Notes: generated from the letters alone by a model not told the origin. A stretch of DNA of 64,000 bases from Bryobacteraceae bacterium (GCA_029975915.1 JARKOC010000352.1:248001-312000); one strand, 5' to 3'. Numbered from the stretch's first letter, positions 17,133 to 26,138 are shown. Numbers and translations are program-made.

Positions 17133-18651
17133 CGGATGAGAGACTGACGCGAGAGTGTTTCTTGAAGGCGTCCAAACTTTCAGGATAGTCGATCCGCCGG
17201 TGGGCGCCCCGGCTCTCTTCGCGCGCCAGTGCAGACCGGGCGATCAGCGTCACAACAAGGTGCATGGCCCGCAATTCCGCGGCGGCGCGGGTGACGCGAG
17301 CCCGCTGTTTCATCGGAGCCCGCTTCAGCCTCGCAATCAGCCGGTTCAAGCCTTCGCCGGACCTGAGAAGTCCAGCCTCGGCCCAACTCCACCAGCGGAG
17401 ATCGTCCTCGCCCATGTCCGGCACCAGGAATTCCGGGGGTGGAGCGGGTGCGGCGCCGGTCCCGGATGATTCAATCATCGCAACGGCGGCGCGCGCTCCA
17501 TAGACCAGCCCTTCAAGCAGGCTATTGCTGGCCAAACGGTTCGCGCCATGCACGCCGGTGCAGGCCGCTTCGCCAGCCGCATAGAGGCCTTCGACATCGG
17601 TCCGGCCCCACAGGTCGGTCACCACACCGCCCATGGCGTAGTGCGCGGCGGGAAGCACGGGAGCAGCCATTTGATCCAGGTCGATCCCGTGGCGGAGGCA
17701 GGTCTCATAGATCCGTGGGAACCGGTCCTTAACAAAGGAGCCTCGTCCGGACAGATCGAGGTAAACATGGCGCGAGTTTTCGCGCTTCATCTCCTCGACG
17801 ATCGACCTCGAAACCACATCGCGAGGCGCAAGTTCGGCCATGGGATGGTATCGATGCATGAAGCGCTCGCCGGAGGAGTTCAGCAGCAGTGCGCCCTCTC
17901 CGCGCAGGGCCTCCGACAGCAGAAACCGGGGCGCGCCTTCGACGTGCAGCGCGGTCGGATGAAACTGGATGAATTCGAGGTCGCCGACCGTAGCGCCGCA
18001 ACGGTAGGCCATGGCGACGCCATCGCCGGTGGCTACATCGGGATTTGTGGTGTCGCGGTAGAGCCTGCCCATGCCGCCGGTGGCCAGCAATACCGCGCGG
18101 GCGCGGATGGGAATCAGCCGGCCGGAGGATTCATCCAGCGCATATGCGCCGGCTGCCCGGCCTTCCGCCATCATGAGATCGACGACGGCGCTGTAGCTGC
18201 GGAATTCGATATTGGGAATCGAGGCGCACTTGTGATAGAGCGCCCGGGCCAATTCGCGGCCTGTCGAGTCGCCTTGCGCGTGGAGCACGCGGCTGCGGCT
18301 GTGGGCGGCTTCCCGCGCGAAAGAGAGTTCCGATCCGTCCCGGTCGAACTCCGCCCCCCAATCGATGAGTTCCTTGATCCGCTCCGGACCTTCGGCCACC
18401 AACACCCGGACCGCATCGGCGTTGCAGAGCCCATCTCCGGCGGCGATGGTGTCGGCCTCATGCAGGCTCACCTCATCGTCGTCACTGAGCGCAACAGCAA
18501 CCCCGCCCTGGGCGTATTCAGAGGAAGACTCCTTAAGCGAGTCTTTCGCCACCACAAGGACCTTGCCGTGGGTGGAGAGCCCAATGGCCGCCCTCATGCC
18601 AGCGACGCCCGCGCCGACCACGAGAAAGTCCGTCCGGATGCTGTCACTCAG
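17113..18651 (-). CDS. nadB: L-aspartate oxidase
   Basis: Oxidises L-aspartate to iminoaspartate with FAD, the first step of de novo NAD synthesis. The FAD motif VGAGVAGMRAA, the conserved SEYAQGGVAVAL, the active-site region FIQFHPTALH and LLSEALRGEG, the Arg in APRDVVSRSI and the terminal FAD loop GANRLASNSLLEG are all present. The start is a problem: the first ATG/GTG/TTG in frame is the GTG at 18621, which removes the first beta strand of the FAD fold (DFLVV before GAG). The frame is open back to a stop at 18667, and a CTG at 18651 would restore a normal N-terminus; I extended to it. Divergent from aroB. Confidence 0.9.
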   Translation of the reverse strand: MSDSIRTDFLVVGAGVAGMRAAIGLSTHGKVLVVAKDSLKESSSEYAQGGVAVALSDDDEVSLHEADTIAAGDGLCNADAVRVLVAEGPERIKELIDWGAEFDRDGSELSFAREAAHSRSRVLHAQGDSTGRELARALYHKCASIPNIEFRSYSAVVDLMMAEGRAAGAYALDESSGRLIPIRARAVLLATGGMGRLYRDTTNPDVATGDGVAMAYRCGATVGDLEFIQFHPTALHVEGAPRFLLSEALRGEGALLLNSSGERFMHRYHPMAELAPRDVVSRSIVEEMKRENSRHVYLDLSGRGSFVKDRFPRIYETCLRHGIDLDQMAAPVLPAAHYAMGGVVTDLWGRTDVEGLYAAGEAACTGVHGANRLASNSLLEGLVYGARAAVAMIESSGTGAAPAPPPEFLVPDMGEDDLRWWSWAEAGLLRSGEGLNRLIARLKRAPMKQRARVTRAAAELRAMHLVVTLIARSALAREESRGAHRRIDYPESLDAFKKHSRVSLSSDEIAFS

Positions 18652-18683
18652 GGCTTCGATACCTCACATGGTACAACGATCAT

Positions 18684-19757
18684 ATGCCATCATTCGCCGT
18701 CACAACCGCCACGGCGCGATACGAAGCGGTGGTCGAACGGGGCTGCCTGGCGCGCCTGGCCGGATACATACCGCCGCGTGCCGGCCGGGTCTTCGTGGTT
18801 TCGACCGCGGACGTGTGGGCGCTCCACGGCCCGATTTTGACCCAGTCGATGGGTGGCCGCGACTTTCACCTGATCCACTTTCCCGGCGGCGAATCGAACA
18901 AACGGATGTCCTCGGTGGAAGCCATGGCCGAGGAGATGGTGGCGCACGGCGGCGACCGGTCGAGCGTCGCCGTCGCATTCGGCGGCGGCATCGTGACCGA
19001 CCTTGCCGGTTTCCTCGCCGCCATTTTCATGCGCGGAATTCCGGTGATTCAGATCCCGACGACGCTACTGGCCCAAGTCGACGCGGGGGTAGGCGGCAAA
19101 ACGGGCGCCAACCTCGTCAGCGGCAAGAACCTGATCGGCGCTTTTCATCAACCGCTGGCCGTCTTGACGGACCCGGATCTGCTCGCCACGCTGCCCGATC
19201 GCGAATACCGCGCCGGCATCCAGGAAGTGGTCAAGTGCGGCGTCATCCGCAGCGCGCCGTTGTTCGAACTGATGCGCTCACGCCCTGACGCCGTTCTTGC
19301 CAGGAAGCCTGATGTGCTCGAAACGATGATCGCCGAAAGCGTCCGGATCAAATGCGAGGTCGTCTCGGCGGACGAGAAAGAAGGCGGGTTACGCAAGATC
19401 CTCAACTTCGGCCACACGGTGGGCCATGCGCTTGAGGCCGAAACCGGCTATACCCGGTTCCTTCATGGCGAGGCGGTCGGCATTGGCATGAAGGCAGCCG
19501 CTCATCTGTCCCGGCTCACGGGCCGCCTTGACGAATCCGGTTGCCGGGCCATTGTCGAGACAGCCGATCTCTACGGCCCTTTCCCCACCCTGGCTTCACT
19601 CGACCCGGCCCGCGTCGCGTCCCATCTCACAAAGGACAAGAAGGCGCTTCAGGGTTCTGTCCACTTCGTGCTGGCGACATCGATCGGATCGACAGAAGTG
19701 GTTTCTGGCATCGATGAATCGACGGTGCTGGAGGCAATCCGGCTTTCGCTGCAATGA
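18684..19757 (+). CDS. aroB: 3-dehydroquinate synthase
   Basis: 357 residues. Converts DAHP to 3-dehydroquinate in the shikimate pathway using NAD+ and a divalent metal. The NAD-binding FGGGIVTDLAGF (about residues 97-108), the substrate loop PTTLLAQVDAGVGGKTGAN, the metal ligands Glu in QEVVKCG and His in NFGHTVGHALE and LHGEAVGIGM are all present. The ATG at 18684 gives a normal-length protein. It is divergent from nadB across 32 bases (or 62 with the GTG start) and overlaps the next gene by four bases, so aroB and menG/ubiE are coupled; chorismate made from this pathway feeds menaquinone. Confidence 0.97.
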   Translation: MPSFAVTTATARYEAVVERGCLARLAGYIPPRAGRVFVVSTADVWALHGPILTQSMGGRDFHLIHFPGGESNKRMSSVEAMAEEMVAHGGDRSSVAVAFGGGIVTDLAGFLAAIFMRGIPVIQIPTTLLAQVDAGVGGKTGANLVSGKNLIGAFHQPLAVLTDPDLLATLPDREYRAGIQEVVKCGVIRSAPLFELMRSRPDAVLARKPDVLETMIAESVRIKCEVVSADEKEGGLRKILNFGHTVGHALEAETGYTRFLHGEAVGIGMKAAAHLSRLTGRLDESGCRAIVETADLYGPFPTLASLDPARVASHLTKDKKALQGSVHFVLATSIGSTEVVSGIDESTVLEAIRLSLQ

Positions 19758-20521
19758 ACCAGCCGCAGCCCAATCCTGGCCCGGCGCGCGGGACGACACC
19801 GCCAGGGGCCGTCACTGAGGACCAGGCCGCCGGCTACGTCCGCTCGATGTTCGGGCAGGTCGCCAGCCGTTACGACCTGCTGAATCATCTGCTCTCATTT
19901 CACGTCGACCGCTATTGGCGATCGCGCACGGTCCGGCGCGTCGCACCGGTCCTGTTGCGGCCTGAGGCCCGGGTCCTCGACATTTGCTGCGGCACCGGCG
20001 ATTTGATGCTTGCCCTTGAATCGCGGCGCGGCTCGACGGTTTATGGCAGCGACTTCTGCCACCCGATGCTGGTCGAAGCGGGCCGGAAATCGGCCTCGCG
20101 CAATGCCCGCACCCGTCTGTTTGAGGCCGATGCTCTTCGGTTGCCCTTAGCTGACGCCTCCTTCGACCTGATCACGGTCGCCTTCGGGTTCCGCAACTTC
20201 GCCAACTACCGCAAGGGTCTCGAAGAACTGCGCCGGATATTGCGCCCCGGCGGGCAACTCGCCATCCTCGAGTTCTCGCAACCGCCCAATCCAGGCTTCC
20301 GCGCCCTCTACAACTGGTATTCACGCCGCGTGTTGCCGCGCATCGGCGCTCTGATCTCGGGTTCGGCCGACGCCTATACCTACCTTCCTGAGTCTGTACG
20401 GAAGTTCCCTGGGCCGGACGAACTGGCCGTCCAGATGCGCGAATGCGGATTCGTCAACGTCGAATTCACGCACATGACATTCGGCATTGTGGCGCTCCAC
20501 ACTGGTACGGCTGGAGTCTGA
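19754..20521 (+). CDS. ubiE: demethylmenaquinone methyltransferase (UbiE/MenG)
   Basis: 255 residues. SAM-dependent C-methyltransferase that makes menaquinone from demethylmenaquinone (or the ubiquinone step in other bacteria). FGQVASRYDLLNHLLSFHVDRYWR near the N-terminus, the SAM motif VLDICCGTGDLM (about residues 74-85), ADALRLPLADASFD, the signature TVAFGFRNFANYRKGLEELRR and LRPGGQLAILEFS are typical. Acidobacteria use menaquinone, so the MenG name is the more likely function. Coupled to aroB by a 4-base overlap. The convergent gap of 60 bases to the next minus-strand gene has no clear hairpin. Confidence 0.95.
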   Translation: MNQPQPNPGPARGTTPPGAVTEDQAAGYVRSMFGQVASRYDLLNHLLSFHVDRYWRSRTVRRVAPVLLRPEARVLDICCGTGDLMLALESRRGSTVYGSDFCHPMLVEAGRKSASRNARTRLFEADALRLPLADASFDLITVAFGFRNFANYRKGLEELRRILRPGGQLAILEFSQPPNPGFRALYNWYSRRVLPRIGALISGSADAYTYLPESVRKFPGPDELAVQMRECGFVNVEFTHMTFGIVALHTGTAGV

Positions 20522-20581
20522 CACAAGGCGACTTCGCAAGACGCGGTGACAGCCCGCGGGGCCGACTATTTCCCAAACCTC

Positions 20582-20863
20582 TTAGGCGTGGTGATGCTTG
20601 TGCCCGTGGAAATGAGGCAGACTGAGCGAATCGTAGATCGGTTCGCCCACGCCCCATGTGAACAGGATGATGAACAGAGAACCTACGATTATGTCGAATT
20701 GCGGCCCTTGCCAGCCAGGAACAGGCGGCATCAGACCCAGGGCCAGCGCGATGACTATGGCGGCGACGTGCCAGTACCATCGCACCTGGCCAAACAGATA
20801 CATGCACAATACCGCGAAGAGAAACGCGCCAAGGTAGGCGAGAAGGACGATCGACGTAGACAT
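20582..20863 (-). CDS. small membrane protein with His-rich C-terminus
   Basis: 93 residues with three predicted membrane helices (about 5-24, 31-47 and 55-72) and a short C-terminal tail PHFHGHKHHHA. The tail could bind a metal, but such tails also occur without known function. No family is recognised. It starts at an ATG preceded by GGATG and converges on ubiE. It stands alone, 108 bases beyond the end of the sialidase-like gene on the same strand. Confidence 0.65.
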   Translation of the reverse strand: MSTSIVLLAYLGAFLFAVLCMYLFGQVRWYWHVAAIVIALALGLMPPVPGWQGPQFDIIVGSLFIILFTWGVGEPIYDSLSLPHFHGHKHHHA

Positions 20864-20971
20864 GGCGGCATCCTTTCCGCCCCCAATGTAACTCTACTGC
20901 CGGAAAATGCAAGCCCCTGCCGGACGATCGAGGCGGTCTGTCTCCGTCCCCGGCCCACTCTGATCGCCAGT

Positions 20972-22168
20972 CTAGTTTTGGTCCCCGGCCTCCACCCACT
21001 CGACGCTGAACCTGGCGTGACGGATGGTCTTGCGCGGCTCCCCGTTGGGAATGTGGTTCATGAAGACGCTGTAACTGGCATGAATGCTGCCGTCTGCCGC
21101 CTGGATGATGGACGGATAGTGGAACGAACCCGGCTGCTTCTCCCGCCTGTCCAACTCGATGTGCCTTTTCCACTTCCAGGTCTTGCCTTCGTCGTCCGAG
21201 ATTGTCAGAGCCAGTGAATGCCGGCCCTGCTCGGTATCGTTGTTGATCATCATCCATCGGCCGTCCTTCAAGACCAGGACTTCGAGGCCGGTGCCCGAAT
21301 TGGGGATATCAGTGTCACTGGCAACGCTCCAGGTTTCGCCGTTGTCCTTCGATTCGGTCACCAGCACCCGCTTGGGCGGCGGGCCGTTATCCCTCATATA
21401 GGCCACCAGAGTTCCATCCTTGCGCCTGGCGATAGACGGCTGGATATTGCCCGCGCCAATGATCGTCTTCGATGCCCTGAACGTCCGGCCGCCGTCGTCG
21501 GTGATCGCCATGAGCGAAAAACTATATCCGTCGGAGTAAAGCGGGAGCAGAATGCGGCCCGAGGGCAGCTCGGTGGGGTGCGCGCGTCCCATCCAGCCCA
21601 TGCGGGAAAAGTACTTGTCGCCGGCGCGCTTCAGAAGTTCGCCGTACCGCGGATGCGCTTTCACCTCCGGCTGAACGGCGGCCCACGCCTCCACCTGCGC
21701 CTGCATGCCATCTGGCCTGAGAAAAAGAGCTTGGGCGGCATCCCACTTCGGGACACCGGGTTTCAGATAGTCCGATGAAATTCGAACCTGGGTCACGGCC
21801 GTTTCCCACTGGTTCGCAACGATGGTCTGCCAAAAGAACCAGAGCCTCTTTTTCGAGTCCAGCCAGATCACGGGGTTCGTGTCCGGAAATCCCGGAACAT
21901 CAGCCAGAACAAAAGGTGGGTCCCACTGAGCCGCGCCCTTGCGTTTGCGCGCCGCCATAATGCGGACATCGTCTGCTGTGCGCTCGCCCGAACCGCGGTA
22001 CCAGCAGACCATCAAATCTCCGTTGGGCAGTTCGACAATTGCCGATGCGTGGTTGTGCTCCTTGTCAAGCGGGAAGATATCCAGCTTTTGGACGTCGCCG
22101 CGCGCGCCGTACGCCGCCGCGGCGAGAATCAATCCCGAGGCCAGCGTGGCCCAAACGGATCTGTTCAC
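20972..22168 (-). CDS. secreted sialidase/exo-alpha-sialidase-like beta-propeller protein
   Basis: 398 residues: signal peptide (about residues 5-22, WATLASGLILAAAAYGARG), then a six-bladed sialidase-like propeller. Two Asp-box motifs are visible, SKDNGETW and SDDEGKTW, plus a weaker TDDGGRTF. The N-terminal HNHASAIVELPNGDLMVCWYRGSGE and PDTNPVIWLDSKKRLWFFW strands are typical of the BNR/Asp-box sialidase family in environmental bacteria, many members of which cleave sugars other than sialic acid. The start is a GTG at 22168 with GGAGGTG five bases upstream; the longer open frame upstream has no support. Divergent from the surface protein at 22309. Confidence 0.85.
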   Translation of the reverse strand: MNRSVWATLASGLILAAAAYGARGDVQKLDIFPLDKEHNHASAIVELPNGDLMVCWYRGSGERTADDVRIMAARKRKGAAQWDPPFVLADVPGFPDTNPVIWLDSKKRLWFFWQTIVANQWETAVTQVRISSDYLKPGVPKWDAAQALFLRPDGMQAQVEAWAAVQPEVKAHPRYGELLKRAGDKYFSRMGWMGRAHPTELPSGRILLPLYSDGYSFSLMAITDDGGRTFRASKTIIGAGNIQPSIARRKDGTLVAYMRDNGPPPKRVLVTESKDNGETWSVASDTDIPNSGTGLEVLVLKDGRWMMINNDTEQGRHSLALTISDDEGKTWKWKRHIELDRREKQPGSFHYPSIIQAADGSIHASYSVFMNHIPNGEPRKTIRHARFSVEWVEAGDQN

Positions 22169-22308
22169 TTGCACCTCCAGTTCTTGGGGAGCGCTTCCAA
22201 CTTTCGCCCTATGGAGGCTCCCGGGCTTCCACTCTATCGCAGCCGCGGCGGGATGGAATTGTGGCTCCCGGATCGATTTTGTGTGGCAACATGGGGCGAG
22301 GAGGGATG

Positions 22309-24432
22309 ATGCGACAACTCGCAGTGTTTTTGTTTTCGCTTGCTGCCCTGGCAACCTCCACCCAGGCCGCAACCAGTTGCGTGTTGAGCGCCACCCCCGC
22401 CCAGTTGCGGCAGGGCGGGCTGGCCGAACCGCTGGGGCACATTGTGCTTGTGTGTGGGGGCGCAACGCCGTTTACGCCGCTTCAGGGTAGCTTTATCGTG
22501 GCCGTCTCCACCGTCATGTCGAATTATCTGGCTGGAGAGACGTTGCCGGAGGTTCAATTCTCGGTTTCCGTTGGAGGCGAATGGGTCCCTATGGCCGCGG
22601 CCACCGCCCGGCCGGTCTCGTTTAACTCGGTGAGCATCGAGAACATCAATACGATGTTCGACTCCAACGGAGCGTTGAGCATGCGGATCTCCGGCCTGCG
22701 CGCCGAATCCAGCACGACGGTCATGGCCGCTCTCAGTTTCTCCGGAACGCCTCAACTGCCCGTTCAGTTTTCGACAGTGGCCGTGGGCGCGGAAACGCTC
22801 ACCGTAGCCTCCTCGGCCACCACAACCACCCAATACGCCTCGGCGGCTCTGCCTGAAGTCTTCGATTTCAACACCTTGATGTCAATGCGGGTTCCATTTT
22901 TAACGACGCGCGTGACAGAGGCCAATCCGGCCGCCTTCGCCTCAAAGTCGACGGGAGCGCCGAACGGCGTCCGGATTCTAGTGAAGTTCGAAGGCGTGGT
23001 CAAACAGGCGATGATCTACATCCCGGATGCGATCGCCGGTTCCACCGCGAAAACGCCGACCTCGGCGGGCGATATGGGACTGGCAGTGTCTCCGGGTGAA
23101 TTCGAATCCGGCCCAACCTCTTCGCTGTTGCTGACCCGCGTCCGCGGCGCGGACATCACGGGATCGGGTGGCGAACTTGTGTTTGCCCCACAGCCGGGCC
23201 TGAACACTTTGGGCTCGTTGGGCGCCGCCGAGTACGATCCCGATACGGAGATGCAATACGCCGTCTATGAAGTGCTGGATGCGGCAATCGGTTCCCGCGA
23301 AACGTTCCAGTTTCCGGCGTTCGTCGTGCTGCCTCCGGAATACCGCTCCGGCGGACCCTTAGTGCGCCCGTCCGTCCTCATGGCTCCCATCTCTTCGGTG
23401 CGAGGCGTCTCGTCCGACGCCCCGGTTCCGCGATTCGTGCCGCTGGCGCTCCAGAACGATTGTTCGCTGCTGAATGACTGCGCGGCGGCGTATTACCCGC
23501 GCATCACTGGCTATGCTGAATCACCTCTGACCTTTTTTGCACCGGCCGGATCTCACCATCAGATCGGCTACGTGCTGGTGCGCAACGCTGGAGGCGGCAT
23601 CCTCGAATGGCGGGTCTCGGTACGCTACCGGAACGGAGCGGGTTGGGTGCGTTTCTTCCCGCCCGCGGGCATTGAACGCGCTTCGATCCGCTTTGATGTT
23701 CTCCCGGCGGACCTCGCTCCGGGCACCTATGAGGCCGATCTGGTCATCACGGGCCTAGCCAATGCCGGAGAGATGCTCTACCCGATCACGCTGCATGTCA
23801 CCGCTGCGCCACCGCCGGTGCTTCCGCCGCCCGTCATCACCGGCGTCTTCAACGCCGCCAACCGCATCCCCAGCCCTCTGGCTCCTGGCAGTCTGGCCGT
23901 GGTGCTCGGAATGGAGTTTGGCGCCAATGCAAAGGTCACGGTGTCCGGTGTTCCAGCCAGGGTCCTGGACGCCTCGACCGACACGTTATGGATCGAAATC
24001 CCTGCCGCTCTGCCGGATGCGCCCCAGGCGTCCGTGATCGTGGATGTCGACGCGCGGCTGAGCGTTCCCTACCAGTTCGACCTCGTGCCGGTGTCGCCCG
24101 CTGTAGCCCGGGCGATCAACCCAAGCGGCACGGTGAATTCGGAAGCGGCCCCGGTTACTGCCGGTGGTGTGCTGGCGCTCGAGGTGACAGGCATCAGACT
24201 GGCTGAGATGCCAGTGTGGCTTCGTTTGCACGACCGCGAGATTACCGAATTCGCACCAACTCCGCCCGATGCGGTGAATCCGGCCGGAATCGACGTGATC
24301 CGGTTCACCGTACCCGCAGATCTGCCGACGATGAAGACCGCGCTGACCATATGCGGACAACCCGCCGGCAAGCCTGAACAGCGCCGATGTTCACACCCCT
24401 TCGACGTCCATCTCCAGGCATTGCCGGAATAA
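22309..24432 (+). CDS. secreted surface protein with Solibacter-type IPT-like C-terminal domain
   Basis: 707 residues. A signal peptide (MRQLAVFLFSLAALATSTQA) precedes a long beta-rich region without recognised catalytic motifs. The middle (about residues 370-500) has an immunoglobulin-like module (GGGILEWRVSVRYRNGAGWV, APGTYEADLVITGLA). The C-terminal 200 residues start PVITGVFNAANRIPSPLAPGS and contain AVVLGMEFGANAKVTVSGVPARVL, the pattern of the Solibacter uncharacterised C-terminal domain (TIGR03437-like, IPT/TIG fold), a strong taxonomic pointer. AGGAGG lies just before; of two adjacent ATGs (22306, 22309) the second has better spacing. Probably surface bound or secreted; ligand unknown. 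Confidence 0.82.
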   Translation: MRQLAVFLFSLAALATSTQAATSCVLSATPAQLRQGGLAEPLGHIVLVCGGATPFTPLQGSFIVAVSTVMSNYLAGETLPEVQFSVSVGGEWVPMAAATARPVSFNSVSIENINTMFDSNGALSMRISGLRAESSTTVMAALSFSGTPQLPVQFSTVAVGAETLTVASSATTTTQYASAALPEVFDFNTLMSMRVPFLTTRVTEANPAAFASKSTGAPNGVRILVKFEGVVKQAMIYIPDAIAGSTAKTPTSAGDMGLAVSPGEFESGPTSSLLLTRVRGADITGSGGELVFAPQPGLNTLGSLGAAEYDPDTEMQYAVYEVLDAAIGSRETFQFPAFVVLPPEYRSGGPLVRPSVLMAPISSVRGVSSDAPVPRFVPLALQNDCSLLNDCAAAYYPRITGYAESPLTFFAPAGSHHQIGYVLVRNAGGGILEWRVSVRYRNGAGWVRFFPPAGIERASIRFDVLPADLAPGTYEADLVITGLANAGEMLYPITLHVTAAPPPVLPPPVITGVFNAANRIPSPLAPGSLAVVLGMEFGANAKVTVSGVPARVLDASTDTLWIEIPAALPDAPQASVIVDVDARLSVPYQFDLVPVSPAVARAINPSGTVNSEAAPVTAGGVLALEVTGIRLAEMPVWLRLHDREITEFAPTPPDAVNPAGIDVIRFTVPADLPTMKTALTICGQPAGKPEQRRCSHPFDVHLQALPE

Positions 24433-24437
24433 GAAAG

Positions 24438-24468
24438 GCCGGCGGCGGGCGCTCGTCCCGCTGCCGGC
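24438..24468. terminator. hairpin terminator between convergent genes
   Basis: A 12-bp GC-rich stem (24438-24449 with 24457-24468, one G-T wobble) with a 7-base loop lies between the end of the surface protein gene and the end of the minus-strand Spy-like gene. On the minus strand it is followed by TTTCTTATT; on the plus strand the tail is only weakly T rich. It most likely stops the minus-strand operon and may serve both. Confidence 0.65.
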
Positions 24469-24508
24469 TCAGTCTGCTTGAAGCCCCGTTGCTGGTTCGA
24501 CGGATGCG

Positions 24509-25057
24509 CTAGTTATCGTCCTCATCGCCGGGCGGGGGCGTCGGCGCCGGGCCCGGACCCGGCTGGCCCATCCCGGGCATACGCCGGTCCATCCGCCGTT
24601 GCGGCATCGGACGGTTTCCCGGCTCCTGACGCATGCCGGGCGCGCCGCCCATGCCCGGACTCTGGCGGCCAACCATGGCGCGCCGCTTTTTCTGTAGATC
24701 CTTCCACTGCTCGGCCGTCAGAATCGACCTGAGGCGGATGCTCATCTGAGACATGACGCGCGTCATGTCGCCACGCACCGTCGCTAGACGTTCGATCGCC
24801 TCGGAAGCGCGCTTCTGATCGAAGCTATCGTCGTTCAACGCCTCTTCTGTTTCGATCTCGGCCTTCTCCATGACCGCCCGCAAATCGATCAGCTTCGGGC
24901 GGAACTCCCGGATTGTGTCGCGGATCTTCACCCGCTGGTCTTCCGACAGGTTGATGTCGCCGGCAAGCGGCGATTCCCACCAGTTGAACGCGCCCCTCGG
25001 CGGTTGGGCCAAAAGCGGCGCCGCCAGAAGACCGCAAAACAGAAACAGCTTCCTCAT
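24509..25057 (-). CDS. Spy/CpxP-like periplasmic protein with Met-rich tail
   Basis: 182 residues: signal peptide (MRKLFLFCGLLAAPLLAQ), then a helical LTxxQ-type domain (INLSEDQRVKIRDTIREF, LRSILTAEQWKDLQ) as in Spy, CpxP, ZraP and other heavy-metal-sensing periplasmic proteins. The last 55 residues are rich in Pro, Gly, Arg and Met (GMGGAPGMRQ, MPGMGQPGPG), with about seven Met in 40 residues. It is the last gene of an ECF sigma / anti-sigma operon, its ATG sharing one base with the anti-sigma stop (TGATG). This context suggests an envelope-stress or metal-response output or sensor. Confidence 0.82.
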   Translation of the reverse strand: MRKLFLFCGLLAAPLLAQPPRGAFNWWESPLAGDINLSEDQRVKIRDTIREFRPKLIDLRAVMEKAEIETEEALNDDSFDQKRASEAIERLATVRGDMTRVMSQMSIRLRSILTAEQWKDLQKKRRAMVGRQSPGMGGAPGMRQEPGNRPMPQRRMDRRMPGMGQPGPGPAPTPPPGDEDDN

Positions 25058-25536
25058 CACTGTGCCTCCCCGCTGGTTTGCTCACTGAACAATGCTTGTA
25101 TCGGCGCCGCACCGCGCGGCGTATCCTGACTCAACAATTCGTTAAGTTCGTTGAACAACTCCCTGTCACTGGCGGTGATCGCCGCCGTCTGCACCGGATC
25201 GGACGGCCGCGGCGGCTGAGTTGCAATGCCCATCACCAACAGAAGCGCCGTGGCTGCGGCCGGAACCAGTCCCCACAGGGGAGCAGGCCTCGACGGCCGT
25301 TCAATCCGCGCGAACACCGCCTGGCGCTGCTTCCTGAATTGATCTTCAGTAAGCGCTTCGCCGCGCAGGCTCGCTTGCCGCCGGGATTGCAACTGGTTCC
25401 ATTGTGTCCGGCACTGCGCACACGAATCGAGGTGAGCGGTGTTCAGCCCTTCGGGCGGATCGAGGCCATAGAGATGCAAAACCATGTCTTCCCGATTCCA
25501 GTGCCGTTCGAACGGCCCATTCGACAACTGCGTCAT
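25057..25536 (-). CDS. anti-sigma factor with zinc-binding N-terminal domain
   Basis: 159 residues. The N-terminal part has the ZAS-type zinc signature with His and Cys spacing AHLDSCAQC (about residues 34-42), used by many anti-sigma factors to hold ECF sigma factors. One membrane helix (about residues 90-108, LVPAAATALLLVMGIA) anchors it, leaving a short periplasmic domain. It overlaps the sigma gene by four bases (ATGA) and the Spy-like gene by one base. It should hold the adjacent sigma factor inactive until an envelope signal is sensed. Confidence 0.85.
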   Translation of the reverse strand: MTQLSNGPFERHWNREDMVLHLYGLDPPEGLNTAHLDSCAQCRTQWNQLQSRRQASLRGEALTEDQFRKQRQAVFARIERPSRPAPLWGLVPAAATALLLVMGIATQPPRPSDPVQTAAITASDRELFNELNELLSQDTPRGAAPIQALFSEQTSGEAQ

Positions 25537-26138
25537 GGCCGGCCTCCTTCGCCACTCTCCGCGCCCAACGAGTACAAATCCCGCAACTCAACTCTCAATT
25601 TCGCGACGGCGCGAGCCATGTGAGCTTTCACCGTGCCGACGTCCAAACCGAGCGCGGCCCCAATCTCCTCGAGCCGCAAATCCTCATAGTGCCTCAACAT
25701 GAAAACCGCCCTCTGGCGATCGGAGAGCTTCGCAAGCGCCTGCTCGATCCTCCCGCCAATCTCACCCGCCAAAACCCGCTGCTCGGCGTCTGGCGACGCG
25801 CTGGGCGCCATGCGCAGGATTCGCTGTTCATCCTCAGCCTCCGGCCGCCGGCGCCAGAATTGCCAGCGGCGGCTGCGCAACTTGTCCAGACACGCATTGA
25901 CCGCGATCCTCGTCACCCATTTCGTGGGATCGTCGATCGATTCAGTCTGCGACTGTAAGGCCTTGTACGCCTTAAAGAAGACGTCCTGAGCTGTTGAGTC
26001 CGCCTCGTCCGGATCGTTCAACATTCTCCTACAGAGAAGGAAGACCCGCCGCTGCTCGGACATCATCCATCCGGTGAAGTTCGAGACCGGCGTCGCTTTT
26101 CCTGCTACCGCGACGAGTTGGTCGGCCAATGCGCCCAT
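25533..26138 (-). CDS. ECF-type RNA polymerase sigma factor
   Basis: 201 residues. Region 2 is seen at RRVFLLCRRMLNDPDEADSTAQDVFFKAYKAL (split: RRVFLLCRRMLNDPDE, then ADSTAQDVFFKAY), and region 4 at LSDRQRAVFMLRHYEDL with EEIGAALGLDVGTVKAHMARAVAKLR, the helix-turn-helix that reads the -35 box. No extra domains. The ATG at 26138 adds about 25 residues before region 2; a shorter form is possible. It is first in the operon with its anti-sigma factor and a Spy-like protein, the usual layout of an autoregulated envelope-stress system. No promoter motif for it could be recognised upstream. Confidence 0.93.
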   Translation of the reverse strand: MGALADQLVAVAGKATPVSNFTGWMMSEQRRVFLLCRRMLNDPDEADSTAQDVFFKAYKALQSQTESIDDPTKWVTRIAVNACLDKLRSRRWQFWRRRPEAEDEQRILRMAPSASPDAEQRVLAGEIGGRIEQALAKLSDRQRAVFMLRHYEDLRLEEIGAALGLDVGTVKAHMARAVAKLRVELRDLYSLGAESGEGGRP

